From Opitutaceae bacterium (GTDB lineage Bacteria > Verrucomicrobiota > Verrucomicrobiia > Opitutales > Opitutaceae): a stretch of DNA of 32,020 bases. This document shows, piece after piece, positions 15,530 to 22,672 of this stretch (position 1 is its first letter; each line of letters starts with the position of its first letter). The stretch lies in the NCBI GenBank assembly GCA_005792355.1, contig SXSC01000226.1:1-32020 (forward strand). Reading direction: 5' to 3'. The notes below the pieces were generated by a model, which made no database searches, was not told the DNA's origin, and saw only the letters and a program-made list of their open reading frames with translations. Made by a program: the position numbers and the translations under genes.

Positions 15530-16249
15530 ATGAAGTCCCTCAACGATCTCCAAATCCAACTCTACGCTGACGGCGCCGACAAGGCCGGCATCCTCGAACT
15601 CTACGCCAAACCCTACATCAAGGGTCTGACGACCAACCCTTCCTTGATGAAGAAGGCCGGGATCAAGGACTACGAGGCCTTCGCCAAGGACGTCCTCCAG
15701 ACCGTCACCGCCAAACCCATCTCACTCGAGGTCTTCACCGACGATCTCGTCGACATGAAGCGCCAGGCCCTGAAGATTTCCGCGTGGGGACGAAACGTCT
15801 ACACCAAGATCCCGATCACCAACTCGCGCGGCGAATCCTGCCTCCCCCTCATCCGGGAACTCGGCCAGGCCGGCGTAAAGCTCAACGTCACCGCGCTGCT
15901 CACCTTGCGCCAGGTCGCCGGGGTCGCCGCGGCCCTGAATCCCGCCGTGGCGTCCGTCGTGTCAGTGTTCGCCGGCCGTATCGCCGACACCGGCGTTGAT
16001 CCGATGCCACTCATGCGGGCCGGCGGAGCTCTCCTGCACGGCCAGCCCAAAGCTGAACTGCTCTGGGCCAGCACCCGCGAGGTCCTGAATATTTTTCACG
16101 CCCAGGACTGCGGCTGCGCCATCATCACGGTGCCGCACGACATCCTCGCGAAAGCCGCCAAGATGTTCGGCCAGGATCTCACCGAGCTGTCCCTCGACAC
16201 CGTGAAGATGTTCGCCAAAGACGCCGCCGATTGCGGTTACATCTTGTGA
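15530..16249 (+). CDS. transaldolase-family protein (TalC/fructose-6-phosphate aldolase-like)
   Basis: 239 residues, the short single-domain form of the transaldolase family. LYADGAD at the start holds the conserved aspartate, TTNPSLMKKAG is the family's phosphate-side signature, and the Schiff-base lysine is K93 in YTKIPITN. Later NVTALLT and the SVFAGRIADTG strand complete the barrel. Transaldolases move a three-carbon unit and can produce sedoheptulose 7-phosphate, the substrate of GmhA, so its place after the heptose genes suggests it feeds that pathway (inference). It could instead be an aldolase acting on another sugar phosphate. The start follows a G-poor leader; the last codons end just before a family 5 repeat. 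Confidence 0.82.
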   Translation: MKSLNDLQIQLYADGADKAGILELYAKPYIKGLTTNPSLMKKAGIKDYEAFAKDVLQTVTAKPISLEVFTDDLVDMKRQALKISAWGRNVYTKIPITNSRGESCLPLIRELGQAGVKLNVTALLTLRQVAGVAAALNPAVASVVSVFAGRIADTGVDPMPLMRAGGALLHGQPKAELLWASTREVLNIFHAQDCGCAIITVPHDILAKAAKMFGQDLTELSLDTVKMFAKDAADCGYIL

Positions 16250-16255
16250 GAGCCC

Positions 16256-16400
16256 ACCGGACCACCGAACTACCGGACAAGACGCCCGCGCACGCCGGCA
16301 TCGTCCTTTGGCGGTTAGCCCCGTAGTCCTGTGGCCCCGTCGTCCTTAGTCTCATGGTCCGTAGTCTTGTAGTCCCGTCGTCCCTAGTCTTGTAGTCCTC
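16256..16400. repeat. inverted repeat of GTAGTCC words filling an intergenic gap (family 5)
   Basis: The right part (16323-16400) is a string of variations on GTAGTCCTGTGGCCC and TAGTCTTGTAGTCC. The left part (16256-16283: CCGGACCACCGAACTACCGG) is its imperfect complement; GGACCACCGAACTAC pairs with 16323-16337 at 12 of 15 positions. It starts seven bases after the transaldolase stop and ends five bases before the next start. The same words occur in frame inside the gene at 24689 (25760-25849). Confidence 0.75.
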
Positions 16401-16404
16401 TTCC

Positions 16405-19400
16405 GTGAACATCCTTTTCGTCAACTACGGCGACTTCACCACCAACAGCCTGAATCACATCGGGGGGTTCGCCAACACGCTCTGCGCCGCCGGTCACGCC
16501 TGCATCGTCGCCGTCCCGCACCGCCAGGAGACGCTCTCGCACCTCGCGAATCCGCTGTTCATCGCCGCAACCTACGACGAGGTGCTGGCCCGCGCCAATT
16601 CCTTCCCGGATGGCCGCACCGCGGATGTGATCCATGCGTGGACCCCGCGGGAGTGCGTGCGGAAGTTCACGGTCAGCTACCAACGGGCCGCCCTGGCCAC
16701 CTCCGGTGGATCGCATGCCGCGCGCGTCGTGGTCCACCTCGAGGACAATGAACATTTTCTACTCGAGGGCTTCACCGGTCGGACGCTCGCCCAGCTCCGC
16801 GCGTGCCGCGCCGCCGAACTCGACGCCCAGCTGAACGACAGCCTGCCGCACCCGCTCCGCAGCGAGACCTTTCTCCGCATCGCCGACGGCGTCACCCACA
16901 TCATCGCCAAGCTCGCCGAGTTCTCCCCGCCCGGCACCCCCACGCACCTGCTCTTCCCCGGCGTCGACTTCACGTCCTATCGGCCGCAATCAGCAGATGC
17001 CGCGTACCGCGCGGAGCTCGGTCTGCACGACGAGGAAAAAATCATCGTCTTCACCGGCAGCAACACTTTCGCCAATGAGCCCGAGATGCGCGAGCTCTAC
17101 CTCGCCGTCGCGCTGCTCAACCAACGCGGCACGCCCACCCGCCTCGTCCGCACCGGATTCAATTCTCCCCGCTTCCTCGCCGGCCTCGCCGCCGACGTGC
17201 AGCGCCACGTGCTCGATCTCGGTTTCATCGCCAAAGCGAAACTCTCCCCGCTCCTCGCCCTCGCCGACGTCCTCGTGCAACCCGGCAGTCCGGGACCGTT
17301 CAACGACTATCGCCTGCCGTCAAAGCTCCCCGAGTTCCTCGCCAGCGGCAAACCCGTCGTCCTCCCCCCGACCAATCTCGCCGCGCTCCTGCAGGACGGC
17401 CACGAAGCGGTTTTCCTGCCCGCCGCCGGCACGCCCGCGGAAATCGCGGAGGTCTGTGAACGCCTCTTCGCCGACCCCGCGCTCCGCGCCCAGCTCGGCG
17501 AAAACGGCGCCGCCTTCGCGCGCCGCCATTTCGACCTCGCCACCAACACCCGCGGCCTCACCGATTTCTACCTCGCCACCCTCGCCCAATCGCCCTCCAC
17601 CAACTGGTCGCTCGCGCAGGATCCCACGGCCACCGACGCCACCCTCTTTGCCGCGCGCCTGCACGCCAACGTCGCGAAGGCAGGGCCCGACCTCCGGGCG
17701 GGCCGATCCGCACCTGCACCCGCCGACAGCCTGCCCGGAGGTCAGGCCCAACCCGGCTCAGCGGCCGATTTCACCACCCAGATCGATCTGCTTGCCCACG
17801 TCGTCCACCAGCTCGAGCAGAGCGTCGAAATCTCCGCCCGCCATCGCATCGCCACGGTCGAGGCCGATCGCGACTCCGTGCTCGCCCGCGAGAAGCTCAC
17901 CCAGCAGCACGTCAGGAATATCGAGGACCTCCTCGCCGCCGCACGCGAACACGCCGCCGGCCTCGAGCAGGCCCGCGCCATGACGCAGGTCTATGCCGAC
18001 AACATGGGCTTGGAACTCGCGAAACACAAACAACGCCGCGACCAGGCCGACGTCCTCCTCCGCACCGCCCGTCAGCAGGTCACCGCCTACGAGAATGCCC
18101 TCCTCGGCGCCGACGCCGAGATCGTCGCCCTCAAGGACGAATTCGCGAAAACCAACACCGCTCTCGATGCCTCCCGCGAGGAAACCGCCGCCGGCCTCCG
18201 CGAAATGGATCACCTCCGCGCCGCCGCCCGCGAGGCCGATGCGCACCTCCGCGCCGTGCACGCCGCCGAACTCGCCGTCGCCACCGAAAAACAGGCCCAG
18301 GTCGCGGCGATCGTCCGTTCCCGCGACGAGAAAATCGCCAAAATGCAGGACTCCTTCTCGTGGAAGGTCACCTCGCCGCTCCGCGCCCTCCGTCGCCAGT
18401 TTCTTGACCGGCCGGCCCCGCCCGCCGCGTCGCCCCGGCTCCTCGGCAATATCGACTACCCCCAGGACTGGTCGAACATCGCACCCACGCTCAACGTCCG
18501 CGGCTGGTCCCTCCACCGCGACCGCGTGCCCTTGCGCGCGGTTCGCGCCCGGCTCGACGACCAGAGCGTGCCCGCCGAATTCGGCATCGAGCGGCTCGAC
18601 GTGTTGGACCATTTCCGCGATTTCCCCACGGCCAGTCACTGCGGCTGGCAGGTCAAGGCCGACGTGCCCCGCCGCGGCACCCATCTGCTCGTGATTGAAG
18701 TGCAGGACGAAGCCGGCACCTGGCACATCGCGGTCGCCCGCGCCGTCAAACGCACCGCCAACGACGCCCCGCCCCAGCCCAACACCTATGCCGCCTGGGT
18801 GTCCGCCTACGATTCACTCACCCCCGAAATCGCCGACAAAATTCGCGCCAAACTCGCCGGTCTCACCAAACGCCCGCTCATCTCCGTCCTGGTCCCGACC
18901 TACAACACCCCGGAGAAATGGCTCGTCGCCGCCATCGAGTCGGTCCGCCGCCAACTCTACGACAACTGGGAGCTCTGCATTGCCGACGACGCCTCGACCG
19001 CGCCGCACGTCCGCAAAATCCTCGAGCGCTACCAGAAGAAAGATCCCCGCATCAAGGTCGTCCTGCGTGAGACCAACGGGCACATCTCCGCCGCCTCCAA
19101 TTCCGCCCTCGCCCTCGCCCACGGCGAATTCATCGCCCTGCTCGACCACGACGACGAGATTCGCCCGCACGCGCTCGCCTGCGTCGCCCTCGAGCTCGAC
19201 GCGCATCCCCACGCCGACCTCGTCTACAGCGACGAGGACAAGATCGACGAAAACGGCCACCGCTACGATCACTACTTCAAGCCCGACTGGAACCCGGACC
19301 TTTTCAACGTCCAGAATTATGTCAGCCACCTTGGCGTCTATCGCACCCTGCTGGTGCGCGACGTCGGCGGTTTTCGCGTCGGCTATGAGGGTTCGCAGGA

Positions 19401-20613
19401 TTGGGATCTCGCCAAGCGGGTGATCGAGCGCAGCGCCGCCGATCGCATCCGGCATATTCCCAAGGTGCTCTATCATTGGCGCAGCGTGCCCGGTTCGACC
19501 GCGATGATCATCGGCGCCAAGACCTACGCGACGCAGGCGGCGGAGAAAGTCATCACCGAACACTTCGTCCGCACCGGCGTGGAGGCCACGATCTCGCCAA
19601 CCAAGGGCTCGTATTGGCGCGTGCATTACCCGCTTCCCGTGCCCGCCCCGCGCGTCACGCTCATCATCCCCACGCGCAACCGCCTCAACGTCCTCCAGCC
19701 CTGCGTCGATAGCCTGCTGACCAAAACGACGTATGCAAATTTCGAGATCCTCATCGTCGACAACGACAGCGACGACCCCGCCACGCTCGCGTACCTCGCG
19801 CAGATCTCAGATCTCAAATCTGAAATCTCAATTCCCGAATCTCCGATCTCCGGTCCGTCTTCTCCGCTCTCAGATCTCAAATCTCAGATCTCAGATTCCG
19901 GACCCGCGCCGGCGGCGCGGGTCCGGCCGGCCCGCGTCCGCGTCGTCCAGTTTCCTGGAGAGTTCAATTTTTCCGCGCTCAACAATTTCGGCGTCAGCCA
20001 GACCGACGCGCCGCTCGTCGGCCTCCTCAATAACGACCTCGAGGTCATCCACGGCGACTGGCTCGACGAGCTGGTGTCGCACGCGCTCCGCCCCGAGATC
20101 GGCTGCGTCGGCGCGAAACTCTATTACCCCGACGACAAGATCCAGCACGCCGGTGTGATTCTCGGCATCGGCGGCGTGGCCGCCCACGCCTGGCAGACGC
20201 ATCCGCGCGGCGCCGCCGGCCAGGCGCACCGGAATCTGCTCCAGCAAAACCTCTCGGCCGTCACCGCCGCTTGCCTGGTGATTCGCCGCAGCGTGTACGA
20301 GCAGGTCGGCGGACTCGAGGCCGACCAGCTCAAGGTGGCGTTCAACGACGTCGATTTCTGCCTGAAGGTGCGCGCCGCGGGCTACCGCAACCTCTGGACG
20401 CCTTACGCCGAGCTCTACCACCATGAGAGCGCGAGCCGCGGCAAGGAAGACACCCTGGAGAAACGCGACCGCTTCCGGAGCGAGGTTGAATACATGACAG
20501 GGAAATGGGGCGAACTGTTGGTCAACGACCCCGCCTACAATCCCAACCTCACCCTTACGATCAATGATTTCACCCTCGCCGTTCCTCCGCGCGAGTGGCC
20601 GCCACTGAAGTAA
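16405..20613 (+). CDS. 1402-residue multi-domain glycosyltransferase (GT4-like, coiled coil, two GT2)
   Basis: The GTG start follows the repeat. Residues 1-400 are a GT-B, GT4-like domain (MNILFVNYGDF, VDVIHAW region, GSPGPFNDYRLPSKLPEFLASGKPVV donor-site helix). Residues 455-655 form a long alanine/glutamate-rich coiled coil, ending in the SFSWKVTSPLRALRR motif common in RfbF-type enzymes. Residues 680-780 are a beta-sandwich (VRGWSLHRDRVPL, HCGWQV). The first GT2 domain starts near 824 with its DDAST at 861-865, and the second near 1083 with DNDSDD at 1119-1124. Such enzymes extend surface polysaccharides, with each domain adding a different sugar; here heptose transfer is one candidate. 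Two in-frame repeat insertions are present (residues 427-449 and about 1133-1174), both at domain edges or loops. Confidence 0.87.
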   Translation: MNILFVNYGDFTTNSLNHIGGFANTLCAAGHACIVAVPHRQETLSHLANPLFIAATYDEVLARANSFPDGRTADVIHAWTPRECVRKFTVSYQRAALATSGGSHAARVVVHLEDNEHFLLEGFTGRTLAQLRACRAAELDAQLNDSLPHPLRSETFLRIADGVTHIIAKLAEFSPPGTPTHLLFPGVDFTSYRPQSADAAYRAELGLHDEEKIIVFTGSNTFANEPEMRELYLAVALLNQRGTPTRLVRTGFNSPRFLAGLAADVQRHVLDLGFIAKAKLSPLLALADVLVQPGSPGPFNDYRLPSKLPEFLASGKPVVLPPTNLAALLQDGHEAVFLPAAGTPAEIAEVCERLFADPALRAQLGENGAAFARRHFDLATNTRGLTDFYLATLAQSPSTNWSLAQDPTATDATLFAARLHANVAKAGPDLRAGRSAPAPADSLPGGQAQPGSAADFTTQIDLLAHVVHQLEQSVEISARHRIATVEADRDSVLAREKLTQQHVRNIEDLLAAAREHAAGLEQARAMTQVYADNMGLELAKHKQRRDQADVLLRTARQQVTAYENALLGADAEIVALKDEFAKTNTALDASREETAAGLREMDHLRAAAREADAHLRAVHAAELAVATEKQAQVAAIVRSRDEKIAKMQDSFSWKVTSPLRALRRQFLDRPAPPAASPRLLGNIDYPQDWSNIAPTLNVRGWSLHRDRVPLRAVRARLDDQSVPAEFGIERLDVLDHFRDFPTASHCGWQVKADVPRRGTHLLVIEVQDEAGTWHIAVARAVKRTANDAPPQPNTYAAWVSAYDSLTPEIADKIRAKLAGLTKRPLISVLVPTYNTPEKWLVAAIESVRRQLYDNWELCIADDASTAPHVRKILERYQKKDPRIKVVLRETNGHISAASNSALALAHGEFIALLDHDDEIRPHALACVALELDAHPHADLVYSDEDKIDENGHRYDHYFKPDWNPDLFNVQNYVSHLGVYRTLLVRDVGGFRVGYEGSQDWDLAKRVIERSAADRIRHIPKVLYHWRSVPGSTAMIIGAKTYATQAAEKVITEHFVRTGVEATISPTKGSYWRVHYPLPVPAPRVTLIIPTRNRLNVLQPCVDSLLTKTTYANFEILIVDNDSDDPATLAYLAQISDLKSEISIPESPISGPSSPLSDLKSQISDSGPAPAARVRPARVRVVQFPGEFNFSALNNFGVSQTDAPLVGLLNNDLEVIHGDWLDELVSHALRPEIGCVGAKLYYPDDKIQHAGVILGIGGVAAHAWQTHPRGAAGQAHRNLLQQNLSAVTAACLVIRRSVYEQVGGLEADQLKVAFNDVDFCLKVRAAGYRNLWTPYAELYHHESASRGKEDTLEKRDRFRSEVEYMTGKWGELLVNDPAYNPNLTLTINDFTLAVPPREWPPLK
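17683..17749. repeat. in-frame inverted repeat in the large glycosyltransferase (family 7)
   Basis: GGGCCCGACCTCCGGGCGGG (17683-17702) and the complement of 17730-17749 agree at 18 of 20 bases, with a 27-base loop. It encodes a Pro/Ala/Gly-rich linker (about residues 427-449) between the GT4-like domain and the coiled coil, with the frame kept. Confidence 0.7.
19801..19926. repeat. in-frame repeat cluster in the second GT2 domain (family 6 plus a palindrome)
   Basis: 19801-19895 is a string of AGATCTCAAATCT and TCAGATCTCAG words. It is followed by a perfect hairpin at 19898-19926 with arms CCGGACCCGCGCC and GGCGCGGGTCCGG and loop GGC. It encodes a Ser/Ile/Pro-rich insert between TLAYLAQ and RVRVVQFPGEFNFS, which are adjacent or nearly so in ordinary GT2 enzymes. 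No frame is lost. Confidence 0.75.
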
Positions 20614-20697
20614 GGAGTTTGCCGGCAGGGACCATCCGCCGCGACGCACCATTCCCGAAATTCTCTCCACTTCCAGCTCCACGCCCGGCAAACTCCT
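20613..20697. repeat. perfect inverted repeat filling the gap between two genes (family 12)
   Basis: AGGAGTTTGCCGG (20613-20625) and CCGGCAAACTCCT (20685-20697) are 13-base perfect arms. The left arm begins on the last base of the glycosyltransferase stop codon and the right arm ends three bases before the GTG of the methyltransferase. The 59-base loop ends C/T-rich. Confidence 0.75.
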
Positions 20698-20700
20698 CCC

Positions 20701-21696
20701 GTGCTTGCCCACCTTGACGAACCCATCGCCGGCTCACCCGTCGATCCGCTGTGCTTTCTCGTGCGGGGCTGGCTCTGGCTGGAGGATTTCCACCCCGGCA
20801 TTGTCGCGATCGAGGCGTGGTCGGGTGATGTGCTCCTGGGTGAGACCACCGGGCTCTACGGGCGCTCCGATGTCAGCGCCGCCCACGGGCTGCCTCCCGG
20901 CACGAACACCGGTTTCGAGCTGTTCGCCCACCATCCCGGACCGGCCGGCGAATCCCATTTTGCGCTCAAGATCCGCGCCCGGCTGCGCGACGGCACCCAG
21001 ACTCCCCCGCTCGCCCGCGCCACCGCCACCCCCATCTTCCGCGACTATCGCACCAATCACTTCGGCGTGCTGCTCGACCGCCAGACGACCGCGCTTCAAC
21101 GCCACGACAACCTCTTTGCCGTCGGCCCCTCGCAATCGGAGGGCAGCGGGGAACTCGCCGCCCTCCTGCGCCGCTACCTCGGCCCGCCACCGCGCAAAAT
21201 CATCGACGTCGGTTGCGGCTTCGGCTCCTACGGCCGCGATCTGCTCGCCGACGGCTACGCCTGGACCGGCGCTGAAGTCAGCGCGAGCGATTGCGCCGAA
21301 CTCGCGCGACTCGGCCTGCCCCACCGCCACGTCGATGGGCGCACCCTGCCGTTTGCCGACGCTTCCTTCGACGCCGCCCTCTGCATCGAGGTGCTCGAAC
21401 ACATCGGGGACCCGCGCCCGTTTCTCCGTGAAATCCGGCGGGTGGCGCCCCGCCAGCTGATTGTCTCGGTGCCGAACTGCGAACTGCTCGGTTACCTCTG
21501 GGACCACCTGGCCACGCCGTGGCACATGCTGGAGGCGACCCACACCAACTTTTTCACCCGCTGGAGCCTCGGCGCCCTGCTGCGCGAATTCTATCCCAAC
21601 GTGGAGTTGCGGTTTCACACGCCCTACCCGCTGCGCACCATCGAGGGCACGCCGCTGCACTACAACCTGCTCGCCATCGCCACGGCCGACTCGTGA
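20701..21696 (+). CDS. class I SAM methyltransferase with N-terminal beta domain
   Basis: 331 residues from a GTG start. Residues 1-110 (FLVRGWLWLEDFHPG, NTGFELFAHH) look like the beta-sandwich found before the GT2 domains of the preceding 1402-residue enzyme. Residues 160-320 are a Methyltransf_11/23-type Rossmann domain with DVGCGFGSYG from 169, FADASFDAALCIEVLEHI in the middle and a C-terminal strand. It would methylate a sugar or other group of the glycan, possibly as chain modification or termination (inference). The shared beta domain suggests both proteins bind the same partner or polymer. The stop overlaps the next start (GTGA), so the two methyltransferases are translationally coupled. 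Confidence 0.8.
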   Translation: MLAHLDEPIAGSPVDPLCFLVRGWLWLEDFHPGIVAIEAWSGDVLLGETTGLYGRSDVSAAHGLPPGTNTGFELFAHHPGPAGESHFALKIRARLRDGTQTPPLARATATPIFRDYRTNHFGVLLDRQTTALQRHDNLFAVGPSQSEGSGELAALLRRYLGPPPRKIIDVGCGFGSYGRDLLADGYAWTGAEVSASDCAELARLGLPHRHVDGRTLPFADASFDAALCIEVLEHIGDPRPFLREIRRVAPRQLIVSVPNCELLGYLWDHLATPWHMLEATHTNFFTRWSLGALLREFYPNVELRFHTPYPLRTIEGTPLHYNLLAIATADS

Positions 21697-22538
21697 ACCA
21701 CGCGGAGAAAATCGCGCAGTGGATCGGCCCCGGCGGCATTGGCACCGAAATCGGCGCCGGCGCCTCGCCCGTACCCGGCCTCAATCCGCCGCCCATCTAC
21801 GTCGATTGCTTCAAATCGTTCGGCGCGGAACCGAACCTCGCCGACTACTACGGCCACGCCTGCGCCCTGCCGTTTCACGACCACTCGCTCGACTACGTCA
21901 TCGCCTCCCACGTGCTCGAACACGTCGCCAATCCTGTCGCGGCCCTCGCCGAGTGGTGCCGCGTCGTCCGTCCCGGCGGCATCCTTTACGTCGTCGTGCC
22001 CCACCGCCAGTGCACCTGGGATCAGCCGCGCGATCTCACCAGCGTGGCCCACCTGCTGGCGGACTTCGAACGCGGCACGACCGCGTGCGACCCCACGCAC
22101 ATCGAGGAATTCGCCCAGGGCATCGACTGGACACGCTTCAATCCCGCCACGCCTGCGGACGAAATTCCCGCCAGACGCGCCGAACTCGCCCGCGGCCTGC
22201 ACGAGACGATTGCCCGCGGCGAGGACATCAACATCCACTTCCACACCTTCGAGCCCACCAACCTCCGCGAACTCCTCGCCGCGCTCACGACCTGGCCCCG
22301 GCGTCGCTTCCTCTGGGAACTCGTTGAGCTCGTCGACGGATTTCCCGCGCACTGTCCCAACGGGGTGCTCGCCGTCCTTCGCGTTCACCAAAACTGGCTG
22401 GCCCGGGCCGAGGCCGAGGCGTTTCGTCTCCGTACGCGCGGCGACCCCCGTGCGGTGCTCCGCGCCGCCGCCGAGCCCTTCGCTCTCTGGTCCGCCCGCA
22501 CCCCCGGCCTCGGCGGCGTGCGCCAACATGTAACGTAA
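21693..22538 (+). CDS. class I SAM-dependent methyltransferase-like protein
   Basis: 281 residues from the GTG overlapping the previous stop. The SAM-binding glycine loop is the variant TEIGAGASPVPGL at residues 18-30, followed by ALPFHDHSLDYVIASHVLEHV and a GGILYVVVPH strand. After residue 115 the chain departs from simple methyltransferases, with a long helical insert (FAQGIDWTRFN) and an INIHFHTFEP segment. The substrate is unknown; the position in the glycan operon suggests a sugar. The last residues, RQHVT, and the stop are encoded by a perfect palindrome (22527-22553). Confidence 0.75.
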   Translation: MNHAEKIAQWIGPGGIGTEIGAGASPVPGLNPPPIYVDCFKSFGAEPNLADYYGHACALPFHDHSLDYVIASHVLEHVANPVAALAEWCRVVRPGGILYVVVPHRQCTWDQPRDLTSVAHLLADFERGTTACDPTHIEEFAQGIDWTRFNPATPADEIPARRAELARGLHETIARGEDINIHFHTFEPTNLRELLAALTTWPRRRFLWELVELVDGFPAHCPNGVLAVLRVHQNWLARAEAEAFRLRTRGDPRAVLRAAAEPFALWSARTPGLGGVRQHVT

Positions 22539-22553
22539 TACGTTACATGTTCG
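22527..22553. repeat. perfect palindrome spanning a stop codon (family 11)
   Basis: AACATGTAACGT and ACGTTACATGTT are 12-base perfect arms around AAT. The composition is A/T-rich, unlike everything around it. The left arm supplies the final codons and the stop of the upstream methyltransferase. It could be a protein-binding site, an insertion scar or a hairpin at the transcript level. Confidence 0.75.
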
Positions 22554-22672
22554 GATGCGGATTTTTCCCGGCGAACGAGGCTCCGGGTCGGCTGGGTCTC
22601 GCCGGCCGGACTCGGACGACCGCATTGTAGGCTTGAGCCGGAGGCCGGTTTGTCTCCTTTCGCACCTTACTC

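Noticed and set aside
19801..19895. CRISPR-like array of AGATCTC words
   Set aside because: Units are short, irregular and have no constant spacer length; there are no cas genes; the stretch is in frame inside a glycosyltransferase.
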